The notes under the pieces were generated by a model. That model searched no databases, was not told the origin of the DNA, and saw only the letters and a list, made by a program, of their open reading frames with translations. Positions 62,601 to 64,000 of a stretch of 64,000 nt of DNA are shown here, in pieces (the first letter of the stretch is position 1; each line of letters starts with the position of its first letter). The translations under genes and the position numbers were made by a program. The stretch spans positions 28,131,109 through 28,195,108 of the forward strand of contig OZ024867.1 in NCBI GenBank assembly GCA_964017155.1, written 5' to 3'. The stretch is from Oasisia sp. SBJ-2009 (Eukaryota > Annelida > Polychaeta > Sabellida > Siboglinidae).

Positions 62601-62992
62601 CTGCCACCATACAATTAGGTTCAGACAGAGGTTCCCTCACATAAACAATAAATTAATTCTTTAGACCCAATTATTTATATTTTCCCCAATACTGTTTGTC
62701 AACGTAGAGACCAGAGCTCCGTCTGTACTTTGTCTATGCGTTATTGTGTAGGCAAATGTGACTGTTCATGTTAATATGTCATTGTCACCAAATGTAATAA
62801 TTGTTTAATTATCCCAATCGGTGGATGTGCACAGTGTATGATGCTGTGTTGTAGGGACGTTTGCGATTGAGGTGTTCTGTGAGGGCAGTCCCGTCAACGG
62901 TAGTCCGTTCAACTGCAAGGCCTTCGACTCGTCGGCCATTGTTGTCGGAAGTGTGCCCAGCGGCATGGTGGGAAAACCTGTCGAATTCAAGG
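19578..62992 (+). CDS. Three-CH-domain filamin (jitterbug-like), 18 exons, 3'-incomplete
   Basis: Filamins are actin cross-linking scaffolds of the cell cortex: N-terminal calponin-homology (CH) domains bind F-actin and an array of Ig-like filamin repeats binds membrane receptors and dimerises. Joining the exons listed separately gives 948 codons with all phases matched. Order: CH1 (exons 1-2), CH2 (2-4), CH3 (4-6, starting [18 protein letters not shown]), a Pro-rich linker (exon 6), six filamin repeats (exons 6-18) each closing with G-[SA]-P-x or N-S-P-F, and the start of repeat 7. Two-CH filamins are the common type; the third CH marks the jitterbug-type family known from Drosophila and other invertebrates. 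Intron phases are 1,2,2,0,1,0,0,0, then 1 for introns 9-18. Further exons lie beyond the right edge. The 5' non-coding exon structure is unknown. Confidence 0.88.
20376..20665 (+). mobile_element. tRNA-derived SINE, family A (tRNA-Asp-like head)
   Basis: The head GGAGCGGTGGTCGCGCGGTA has an A-box (TGGTCGCGCGG). An anticodon loop CTGTCAA (GTC) and B-box GGTTCAATCCC follow. The body includes AATAGACACTAAAAGCCGAT and TATGCCAGGGGAAGTAAAAG. The same body occurs at 44022-44140 and 44831-45077 in reverse. The head lacks proper acceptor-stem pairing, so this is a SINE and not a tRNA gene. Confidence 0.85.
21460..21630 (+). mobile_element. hAT-type MITE, degraded copy
   Basis: CAGGGCTTTATGCATGATACA at the left and GATGACTGGATGGGTCTTTG at the right resemble the CAGGG/CATAG MITE family, but the right terminus is decayed. 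Confidence 0.6.
21658..22045. mobile_element. TTAA-flanked MITE with long TIRs (AGGGGCACTG family), copy 1
   Basis: TTAA-AGGGGCACTGTATGGGATTGAACC ... GGTTCAATCCCATACAGTGCCCCT-TTAA. The inverted homology extends about 100 bp inward (CGACCCGCGAG / CTCGCGGGTCG; TACGTAAAAATATCTTGTTG and its inverse), so the element is mostly foldback. A TTAA flank with C/T-rich ends is typical of piggyBac-like MITEs. Confidence 0.85.
22537..22855 (-). mobile_element. hAT-type MITE with 8-bp TSD (CGTCCACG)
   Basis: Ends CATAGCTTTATCTAGAGACC and (inverted) CAGGGCTTTATGCAGGATCA. Identical 8-bp flanks CGTCCACG at 22529-22536 and 22856-22863. The inside has the palindromic block ACCCGTCCACCCGTCATTTG-GACGGGT. An 8-bp target duplication and CAGGG-like ends point to the hAT superfamily. 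No coding capacity. Confidence 0.88.
22870..25600. other. Filamin intron 1, middle part
   Basis: Mostly AT-rich. A cluster of GGGAGA/TCTCCC motifs at 22880-23010 (GTCTCCCGCATTCGGCGGGA and similar) and a repeat CCCAATTTTCCAAGACCCTC / CGTTTTCCCCGAGACCCTCC around 23965-24035 are visible. At 23817-23868, ATTGTTCATGGCTCCAAGAA and GCTCCAAAATAAGTTAAT match, in part inverted, the flank of the Penelope-like element at 29457-30008. No exon seen. Confidence 0.5.
25670..25925 (+). mobile_element. hAT-type MITE, degraded copy
   Basis: AGGCAGGATACAATTTTTGC, then GTGGACACATGGATGTCAAT, TTAAGCCAGTTTACAAACTT and TCGTCCACCACCTGTCTACC follow the MITE order; both termini are eroded. Confidence 0.6.
25928..26255 (+). 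mobile_element. tRNA-derived SINE, family B, near full length
   Basis: Head AATGGCTCAGGGGTAGAGC (A-box) and GCGTTCGAATCC (B-box) with correct tRNA spacing. The body includes GTGGATATGTGTACGAGCAG. The tail AAGTGTAAAGCGCTTTGGAC, then GGATACTGCGCTATATAAG, ends in CTTGCCTTTTTT. Other copies or tails: 2800-2885, 14345-14415, 60700-60870; an antisense relative is at 36190-36245. Confidence 0.85.
26256..26332 (-). mobile_element. hAT-type MITE end fragment, 42 bp before exon 2
   Basis: AACTAGCTTATCAGTTAACATCCATG, then TGTGACTGACAATAATGTGA and TCCTGCATAAAGCCCTG match the family's CAGGG end in reverse. The rest is missing, apparently replaced by the SINE on its left. Confidence 0.75.
26375..26564 (+). 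CDS. Filamin exon 2 (end of CH1, start of CH2)
   Basis: Acceptor TGTTTGCAG. Encodes [20 protein letters not shown], the conserved helix closing CH1, followed by the short linker KVPPKK and the CH2 start [28 protein letters not shown]. Donor CA|GTAAGG, phase 2. Confidence 0.9.
26598..27018. mobile_element. TA-flanked MITE (CTACTCAA family), copy 1
   Basis: TA-CTACTCAACATTTGCTAGGAAT ... ATCCTTAGCAAATGTTGAGTAG-TA; TIR about 25 bp. The second copy at 60245-60666 shares most of the inside (GGCGGTATTATATTTTTCGG, TTCTGTCGTCAAAGAAG, TGGCAACGGCGTCTCATG). The TA flank suggests Tc1/mariner. No ORF of note. Confidence 0.85.
27072..27265. repeat. 42-bp tandem repeat, about 4.5 units
   Basis: Unit TTACAGTATGCTATAAGGAT followed by GTGTAGATCTTTATTTCTAT and CC, with few substitutions. 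Confidence 0.85.
27290..27730 (-). pseudogene. LINE 3' ORF end (CR1/jockey type), antisense in intron 2
   Basis: Minus-strand frames read [36 protein letters not shown], then after a frameshift [14 protein letters not shown] and the segment around [14 protein letters not shown]-x-QR-x-AARF is the conserved C-terminal block of these LINEs. It ends about 40 bp from exon 3. Confidence 0.75.
27767..27832 (+). CDS. Filamin exon 3 (CH2 middle, 66 nt)
   Basis: Acceptor GATTATTTCAG, donor GG|GTAAGT. Encodes [20 protein letters not shown], the CH2 segment that in filamins reads ALV-[DE]-x-C-x-PG-x-CP-x-W. Phase 2 on both sides. A truncated LINE in antisense ends about 40 bp upstream. Confidence 0.88.
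28331..28500. repeat. (CAAA)n and (CACGAA)n microsatellites
   Basis: CAAA repeats at 28333-28367 and about 16 CACGAA hexamers at 28404-28500. Confidence 0.9.
28900..29210 (+). pseudogene. LINE 3' ORF end (plus strand)
   Basis: Decayed frame with [20 protein letters not shown], then [14 protein letters not shown] and [20 protein letters not shown], the typical LINE C-terminus (x-W-N-x-LP ... x-S-x-x-x-F-K-x-x-L-K). Confidence 0.7.
29457..30008 (-). mobile_element. Penelope-like element remnant (GIY-YIG) with inverted tail copy
   Basis: The core 29600-29880 on the minus strand encodes a GIY-YIG endonuclease segment: [29 protein letters not shown], then [20 protein letters not shown] and [11 protein letters not shown]. 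Arms 29457-29600 and 29860-30008 are inverted copies of the coding tail plus 3' end. The architecture is the same as at 2111-2776, but the sequence family is different. It sits less than 100 bp upstream of filamin exon 4. Confidence 0.8.
30102..30315 (+). CDS. Filamin exon 4 (end of CH2, start of CH3)
   Basis: Acceptor ACTGGTTGCAG. Encodes [20 protein letters not shown], then [24 protein letters not shown] closing CH2, and a new CH start: [19 protein letters not shown]. The donor CAG|GTGGGT is phase 0. The join of CH2 to another CH start in one exon is the direct evidence for a third CH domain. Confidence 0.92.
30660..30910. mobile_element. AACGTT-rich element (CCCAGCAAACA ends), copy 1
   Basis: ATAACGTTTGCCGGTAATGT, CTAACGTTTTTTTGGAAAGT, CCCTTAACGTTATATATGGG, AACCTAATTAAAATCTTC and CGTTACTTGTTTGCTGGGA match 45946-46097. 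A related inverted end, ACCCAGCTAACAAAATCAGG, lies at 30873-30892 just before the minisatellite. Confidence 0.65.
30914..32612. repeat. 30-bp minisatellite, about 57 units, in filamin intron 4
   Basis: Unit GTTGGTGAATGTAACTGACC followed by AGTGAATACA. Units are nearly identical. A 15-bp internal deletion at about 31610 shifts the phase, and a variant pair (GTTGGTTAATATAACTGAGC...) recurs at 31546 and 31981, indicating duplication of a block of about 435 bp. The minus-strand frame is open for 583 codons ([10 protein letters not shown] repeated) only because the unit is divisible by 3. Confidence 0.97.
32658..32766 (+). CDS. Filamin exon 5 (CH3 middle)
   Basis: Acceptor GGTCACTTACAG, donor AAAG|GTGTGT. 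Encodes [17 protein letters not shown] and [15 protein letters not shown]-x-AL-x-ALV is the CH-domain core helix. The acceptor lies about 45 bp after a 1.7-kb minisatellite. Confidence 0.9.
33005..33620. repeat. (GGTGTA)n hexamer array, irregular
   Basis: GTGTAGGTGTACGTGTAAGT-type hexamers with A/C/G variants over about 600 bp in intron 5. Confidence 0.95.
34195..35529. mobile_element. 1.33-kb TIR element of unknown superfamily
   Basis: Ends TGTGACTCATCTTAACAAAA-TCGGTCGGATGTTGGTAA and the inverse GACATCCGACCGCTTTTGTT-AAGATGAGTCACA, giving about 38 bp of imperfect TIR. Both sides are (TA)n. No transposase motif found inside, only short frames. Possibly a non-autonomous derivative. Confidence 0.75.
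36050..36119. repeat. 5-bp GC-only tandem repeat (GGGCC)n
   Basis: About 13 units of GGGCC in an AT-rich intron. Confidence 0.95.
36190..36245 (-). mobile_element. SINE/LINE tail, antisense (GCGCTTTGAGCATATTTGGA)
   Basis: Reverse complement reads TACAGCGCTTTGAGCATATT, then TGGATACTGCGCTTTATAAA, the same tail logic as the family B SINEs. Confidence 0.6.
36860..37155 (+). mobile_element. hAT-type MITE
   Basis: CAGGGCGTTATGCAGGATAA ... TAATAAAGCTATG. Flanks CTTGTCAG and CTTGTTGG share 6 of 8 bases. It contains ATGACGGGTGGACGGGTCTC. Confidence 0.82.
37249..37519 (+). mobile_element. hAT-type MITE with perfect 8-bp TSD (CTTCTACT), abutting exon 6
   Basis: CAGGGCTTTATGCAGAATAA ... CTCTAGATAAAGCTATG, flanked by CTTCTACT at 37241-37248 and 37520-37527. 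The right boundary is 19 bp from the first base of filamin exon 6. Confidence 0.92.
37539..37798 (+). CDS. Filamin exon 6 (end of CH3, Pro-rich linker)
   Basis: Acceptor TTGTCTCTAG, donor CCCG|GTAGGG. Encodes [20 protein letters not shown], then [20 protein letters not shown], the usual end of a CH domain. A linker rich in Pro, Gln and Ser (about 30 residues, with [13 protein letters not shown]) follows, then LELRAPI and VNSP, probably the first strand of filamin repeat 1. Phase 1 in, phase 0 out. Confidence 0.88.
37927..38212. repeat. (TA)n followed by (GA)n/CAGAGA microsatellites
   Basis: TA tract 37927-37991, then GAGAGACAGAGA-type repeats interleaved with two short TA blocks to 38212. 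Confidence 0.95.
38270..38400 (+). pseudogene. LINE 3' fragment
   Basis: AAGCCCTCTGCACACCATCA, then CCTATCACCTCACCCATCAC and ACACAGGGAAAACGCTTAAC resemble the pre-terminal part of the LINE tail at 28900-29210. Weak, decayed. Confidence 0.4.
38588..38743 (+). CDS. Filamin exon 7 (repeat 1)
   Basis: Acceptor TGCCACCAG, donor AAA|GTGAGT, phase 0 both sides. Encodes [20 protein letters not shown] and [15 protein letters not shown]-x-E-x-G-x-Y is the conserved filamin-repeat strand. Confidence 0.9.
38927..40190. mobile_element. Possible 1.26-kb TTAA-flanked element
   Basis: Left TTAAGGAGACCAGCGGGTCG-AGAA and inverted right TTAAGGGTACCAACTACTCG-AGAA match at about 18 of 24 positions, each starting with TTAA. 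The inside has no clear ORF. The assignment rests on these ends alone. Confidence 0.5.
40405..40915 (+). mobile_element. TTAA-flanked MITE (GCGACATGGTCCGTTC family), complete copy
   Basis: TTAA-AGCGACATGGTCCGTTCATGGC ... GTCACGAACGGACCATGTCGCT-TTAA, with TIRs of about 40 bp. The inside is shared in inverse with 14684-15137. The TTAA duplication suggests a piggyBac-type origin. Confidence 0.88.
40965..41096 (+). CDS. Filamin exon 8 (end of repeat 1, start of repeat 2)
   Basis: Acceptor GTTCTTCAG, donor AAG|GTCAGC. Encodes [19 protein letters not shown], the closing strand with G-A-P in place of G-S-P, then ASVKVINPP beginning repeat 2 and AKRATPLK. Phase 0 both sides. The donor is the weakest of the set. 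Confidence 0.82.
41133..41335. repeat. (TA)n microsatellite
   Basis: TA-rich tract with short AAT or TTG interruptions, just after exon 8. Confidence 0.95.
41815..42204. mobile_element. TTAA MITE (AGGGGCACTG family), copy 2
   Basis: TTAAGGGGCACTGTATGGGA ... GGTTCAATCCCATACAGTGC; same internal foldback as copy 1 at 21658. The right flank is eroded (CTAATGATTAA). Confidence 0.82.
43398..43527 (+). CDS. Filamin exon 9 (repeat 2 middle)
   Basis: Acceptor CGTCTTTCCAG, donor GTCG|GTGAGT. Encodes [20 protein letters not shown], then [17 protein letters not shown]-x-A-G-x-G-N-[LV] and NFTP-x-E-x-G are filamin-repeat hallmarks. Phase 0 in, phase 1 out. Confidence 0.9.
43785..43935 (-). pseudogene. 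LINE 3' ORF end (antisense)
   Basis: The minus strand reads [20 protein letters not shown], then [13 protein letters not shown], the W-N-x-LP block of LINE C-termini, without the rest of the element. Confidence 0.8.
44022..44145 (-). mobile_element. SINE family A, headless copy
   Basis: Reverse complement carries ACACTAAAAGCCGGTGGTCC, then CTATGCCAGGGGAAGTAAAA and TCCCACACAAGGGGTAAATG. The tRNA-like head is lost. It joins directly to the LINE fragment on its left. Confidence 0.8.
44831..45078 (-). mobile_element. SINE family A, full-length copy
   Basis: The reverse complement starts GGGGAGCGGTGGTGCCGGGT, has anticodon loop CTGTCAA and B-box GGTTCAATCCC, and shares the family A body. A-box altered by a small insertion. 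Confidence 0.85.
45211..45888 (+). repeat. 25-bp minisatellite built from a tRNA-SINE A-box, about 27 units
   Basis: Unit GTAGTGGGTAGAGTATCATG followed by GTGGT. Each unit contains TGGTGTAGTGGGTAGAG, a fit to the RNA polymerase III A-box. After the last unit comes ATCAAATCATACTCGAGGAG and a B-box-like GGGTTTGAATAC at 45905-45917, at tRNA spacing. Variants with TAGCCGG occur in three central units. Confidence 0.92.
45946..46097. mobile_element. AACGTT-rich element (CCCAGCAAACA end), copy 2
   Basis: Same block order as 30660-30815: CTAACGTTTTTTTGGAAAGT, CCCTTAACGTTACATATGGG, AACCTAATTATAACC and GTAACATGTTTGCTGGG. Confidence 0.75.
46413..46625 (+). pseudogene. LINE 3' end with (ATCTTGTTAA)n tail
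   Basis: The plus frame reads [20 protein letters not shown], then [14 protein letters not shown] and a stop, the C-terminus of a CR1-type ORF. The 3' tail has the short repeat AATCTTGTTAAATCTTGTTA, as CR1-like LINEs end in short tandem repeats. Confidence 0.82.
47020..47110. repeat. (CA)n microsatellite
   Basis: About 45 CA units in intron 9. Confidence 0.95.
47280..48480. other. Filamin intron 9, nothing distinct
   Basis: AT-rich with a (TA)n tract at 47742-47800 and a decayed SINE-like tail near 47600-47640. No exon found. Confidence 0.45.
48491..48686 (+). mobile_element. hAT-type MITE with perfect TSD (GTACACTT), internally deleted
   Basis: CAGGGCTTTATGCAGGATGA ... ACTACATAAAGCTATG, flanked by GTACACTT at 48483-48490 and 48687-48694. 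About 100 bp shorter than the other copies because the centre is missing. Confidence 0.9.
49190..49345 (-). pseudogene. LINE 3' ORF end (antisense)
   Basis: The minus strand reads [20 protein letters not shown], then [16 protein letters not shown] and NFNFSN before a stop. Same C-terminal LINE block, another family. Confidence 0.78.
49620..49810. repeat. Degenerate tandem repeat TGTCATCATTAAAACTA
   Basis: Five copies of TCATCATTAAAACT alternate with GAACAGGTATAGCTAATTAG and GAACATAG blocks. Confidence 0.7.
50678..50815 (+). CDS. Filamin exon 10 (end of repeat 2, start of repeat 3)
   Basis: Acceptor GTCTCCTTGCAG, donor ACAG|GTATGT. Encodes [25 protein letters not shown], then [20 protein letters not shown]. 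138 nt, phase 1-1, with the GSPF hallmark between two repeats. Confidence 0.93.
51285..51655. repeat. 23-bp minisatellite, about 16 units
   Basis: Unit GACTGGTGTAATTGATAACAAAT, many substitutions. Upstream of exon 11. Confidence 0.9.
51797..51970 (+). CDS. Filamin exon 11 (repeat 3)
   Basis: Acceptor TGTGTTCCAG, donor CAAG|GTGGGT. Encodes [35 protein letters not shown] and SGMEVQ. 174 nt, phase 1-1. Confidence 0.93.
52056..52255. mobile_element. pogo/Tigger-like MITE fragment
   Basis: Begins CAGTAGAATCCCTGACGAAC-GACCACCC, the CAGTRRAA-type pogo/Tigger terminus. It repeats GACGAACGACCA and ACGACCACCC, and is flanked by (TA)n. The other terminus is not evident. Confidence 0.5.
53651..53939 (-). 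mobile_element. hAT-type MITE (TSD TGTATAAA/TGTATAAC)
   Basis: CATAGCTTTATGTAGAGACC ... CCTGCATAAAGCCCTG; flanking octamers agree at 7 of 8. Confidence 0.87.
53954..54286 (+). repeat. 83-bp tandem repeat copying the exon 12 acceptor
   Basis: Four units, the first and last partial. ACAGGTTCTCCGTTCAC occurs at 54021, 54104, 54187 and 54270, exactly 83 bp apart. Only the last continues into coding sequence; in the others ATACTCCTGCCCACAGACAA follows. Confidence 0.95.
54274..54426 (+). CDS. Filamin exon 12 (end of repeat 3, start of repeat 4)
   Basis: Acceptor TACCACACAG, donor ACAT|GTGAGT. Encodes [20 protein letters not shown], then [20 protein letters not shown] and KVNIT. 153 nt, phase 1-1. 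The acceptor and its first 13 exon bases are tandemly repeated upstream (see 53954-54286). Confidence 0.93.
54456..54605 (+). pseudogene. LINE 3' ORF end, 30 bp after exon 12
   Basis: The plus frame reads [20 protein letters not shown], then [18 protein letters not shown], a CR1/jockey C-terminus. It starts about 30 bp beyond the exon 12 donor. Confidence 0.82.
55019..55102 (+). CDS. Filamin exon 13 (repeat 4 middle, 84 nt)
   Basis: Acceptor CATGCTTCAG, donor GTCG|GTGAGT. Encodes [20 protein letters not shown] and VEYVVSEVG. The closest relative in the window is exon 17, also 84 nt. Phase 1-1. Confidence 0.92.
55535..55828 (-). mobile_element. hAT-type MITE, diverged copy
   Basis: CATAGGTTTATGCAGAAACC ... 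CCTGCATAAAGCCCTG with the ACCCGTCCACCCGTCATTTG block. No clear target duplication remains. Confidence 0.8.
56430..56825. mobile_element. CCTTGAAAAGTCTTGAATT element
   Basis: GGTCCATACGGGGCCTTGAA at the left and, inverted, GGATCCATACATACCTGGAC at the right. The inside holds six or more GTCTTGAAAAGCCTTGAATT-type units in both halves. Non-coding; superfamily unknown. Confidence 0.6.
57206..57346 (+). CDS. Filamin exon 14 (end of repeat 4, start of repeat 5)
   Basis: Acceptor TTCCGATTCCAG, donor GACA|GTAAGT. Encodes [20 protein letters not shown], then [20 protein letters not shown]. 141 nt, phase 1-1; same layout as exons 10 and 18. Confidence 0.93.
57506..57804 (-). mobile_element. hAT-type MITE (TSD ACCTGCAC/ACCTACAC)
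   Basis: CATAACTTTATCTAGAGACC ... CCTGCATAAAGCCCTG; flanks agree at 7 of 8. Confidence 0.87.
58241..59168. repeat. 20-bp minisatellite, about 46 units, in intron 14
   Basis: Unit CTCCCTGGTATCAAGGAGAA with GGGGAA, TTCCTT and TCGTTG variants. Variant blocks recur (AATTCCTTGG...AACTCGTTGG at about 58460 and 58980). The 360-, 310- and 234-codon frames across it are the same 60-bp, 20-residue repeat read in three frames and are not genes. Confidence 0.97.
59270..59437 (+). CDS. Filamin exon 15 (repeat 5)
   Basis: Acceptor CTTGTGTCCAG, donor CCAA|GTAAGG. Encodes [40 protein letters not shown] and FNGHNVP. 168 nt, phase 1-1. Confidence 0.93.
59450..59745. repeat. (GT)n/(GC)n low-complexity tract
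   Basis: TGTGTG, TGCTTGCT and GTGCGTGC runs following the exon 15 donor. Confidence 0.9.
59892..60038 (+). CDS. Filamin exon 16 (end of repeat 5, start of repeat 6)
   Basis: Acceptor CTCCCCACAG, donor ACCT|GTGAGT. Encodes [20 protein letters not shown], then [20 protein letters not shown]. 147 nt, phase 1-1; same layout as exon 12. Confidence 0.93.
60245..60666. mobile_element. TA-flanked MITE (CTACTCAA family), copy 2
   Basis: TA-CTACTCGCATTTTGCTAAGGAT ... ATCCTTAGCAAATTTTGAGTAG-TA; internal match to 26598-27018. Confidence 0.85.
60700..60872 (+). mobile_element. SINE family B, 3' half
   Basis: TGGTGGATATTTGCATGAGC, GCATGGCTGGATGCTACCCA, then GTAAAGCATTTGGAGTTGTT and GCTATATAATAACATACCTT; the head is absent. 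Adjacent to the TA-flanked MITE. Confidence 0.75.
60954..61748. repeat. 33-35-bp minisatellite, about 23 units, in intron 16
   Basis: Unit AAATAAATAGCTAAGGGGTG followed by GAGGCAGGGGTGA with length variants (GGGGGTGA) and a duplicated higher-order block (61370-61490 resembles 61560-61690). Confidence 0.95.
61889..61972 (+). CDS. Filamin exon 17 (repeat 6 middle, 84 nt)
   Basis: Acceptor CCTGTGTCCAG, donor GTGG|GTGAGT. Encodes [20 protein letters not shown] and IEFTPMVVG. Phase 1-1. Confidence 0.93.
62110..62850. other. Filamin intron 17, weak repeats only
   Basis: Contains a loose repeat of TGACCTGTACAAATGAGAGT-like phrases (62130-62370). Otherwise AT-rich with nothing recognised. Confidence 0.5.
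62854..62992 (+). CDS. Filamin exon 18 (end of repeat 6, start of repeat 7)
   Basis: Acceptor GTGTTGTAG; the first exon base is 62855. Donor AAGG|GTACGT. Encodes [20 protein letters not shown], then [20 protein letters not shown] and EFK. 138 nt, phase 1-1. It is the last exon in the window; the coding sequence must continue to the right because no stop follows and repeat 7 has only begun. Confidence 0.92.
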
Positions 62993-63113
62993 GTACGTTT
63001 TTATTACTGCAATTAATTATCCAGGAATGATGATGGCAAATCCTTGTGCACTTAATTTGCATATCAGTTGATCGCATACATAAAAGTAGGTTGCACATCC
63101 ATAGTTCTCTACC

Positions 63114-63475
63114 CCTTGTATTTACCCCTAACACTTCTATTTACTCTTACCACTTCTATTTACCCCTAACACTTCTATTTACCCCTAACACTTCTATTTA
63201 CCCCAACCATTTATATTTACCTCAACACTTCTATTTACCCCTATCTTATATTTACCCATAACACTTCTATTTACCCCTAACACTTCTATTTACCCCCAAC
63301 ACTTCTACCTACACCTACCACTTATATTTATCCCACCACTTCTATTTACTTAATTCTACCCCTTCTATTTATCCATATCCTTCTATTTAAACCTACCTTA
63401 CTTATCTTGATCACCTTCTGCTACACCTATAATTATATTTACCCCTAAGCCTTCTATTTACCCCTATTACTGTAT
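63114..63475. repeat. 19-bp degenerate minisatellite (ACACTTCTATTTACCCCTA)
   Basis: About 15 units with many variants, in intron 18. Confidence 0.85.
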
Positions 63476-63479
63476 AATT

Positions 63480-64000
63480 GGCAGTGAATGGACTTCCCTA
63501 TTTACATACCAACATTACGGGCTTTGAACTGTGATCTTTTTAACTATTTATTCAATTGATCTATTTTATACTATTTTAACGAGTTGTAATTTTTTGGTCA
63601 AGTTTGTATGTTCCATTTAAAAAAATCTATTTTGGTAAATATTTTATTTATTTTTTATGTTTTAATTTACCTAAATGTATATATTCATATTAGAGAACAT
63701 TTACAGTTTTACTGTCCGACATTTTTATTGCTTTAATTTTACTAGACATTCTAATTAGTAACACTTTCATATATTGTTATGCTTTCGATCATAAATAGTT
63801 TTACTAATATACATTAATAAATTTGTAATCAACTATATGAATATGTTCTTATTGTACAATTGAGACGATTTGGCTGCCAGTGAAGTGAATAAACTTATGT
63901 TCTACCTATGTATTTGCCCCTAACCCCTGTATTTTCATTAATATTCTCATAGGCAATTATACCATGTAAACATACATGATTATAACGACAAATTAACATT
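63480..64000. other. Filamin intron 18 to window edge
   Basis: AT-rich, no exon. Exon 19 is expected further right. Confidence 0.5.

Overview
The window looks like nuclear DNA of a marine invertebrate, most likely a lophotrochozoan and plausibly a mollusc. The reasons are intron-rich genes, AT-rich and microsatellite-dense intergenic DNA, tRNA-headed SINEs, many DNA-transposon MITEs, CR1/jockey-type LINE tails and Penelope-like elements, together with an F-type lectin/EGF gene, a P2X7-type intracellular domain exon and a three-CH-domain filamin. The taxon is an inference; no species-specific marker was recognised.

The right two thirds (about 19.0-64 kb, + strand) is one gene, a filamin of the three-calponin-homology type (Drosophila jitterbug-like). 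I could trace 18 coding exons from 19578 to 62992 (2845 nt, 948 codons) with every splice phase compatible. They encode three CH domains (exons 1-6), a Pro-rich linker (exon 6), six complete filamin/ABP280 Ig-like repeats (exons 6-18) and the start of a seventh. The gene runs off the right edge. Introns 9-18 are all phase 1, and the exon sizes repeat every two filamin repeats, so the tail appears to have grown by block duplication.

The left end (1-4.7 kb, - strand) holds three phase 1-1 exons of another gene: two exons that together make one F-type lectin (fucolectin, FTP) domain, then an EGF-like exon next to the left edge. The histidine of the fucose-binding motif HX26RXDX4R/K is a glutamine here. 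The intron inside the lectin domain has taken in a Penelope-like element and a degenerate LINE. Between the two genes lie a P2X7-intracellular-domain exon with an in-frame stop (13.35-13.57 kb), a decayed orphan reading frame (9.9-10.4 kb), a Tc1-like transposon with perfect 28-bp TIRs (15.5-17.2 kb), palindromic foldback elements and several minisatellites.

The filamin introns hold at least seven copies and several fragments of one hAT-type MITE (CAGGG/CATAG ends; 8-bp target duplications visible for four copies), TTAA-flanked (piggyBac-like) MITEs, TA-flanked MITEs, a 1.3-kb TIR element, SINEs, LINE 3' ends and long minisatellites. Points of most interest are: an 83-bp tandem repeat that copies the 3' splice site and first codons of exon 12; a hAT MITE whose target duplication now supplies most of the pyrimidine tract of exon 6; a 25-bp minisatellite made of a tRNA-SINE A-box followed by a single B-box; and two Penelope-like remnants with the same inverted-tail architecture. 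No bacterial, CRISPR or viral system is present.
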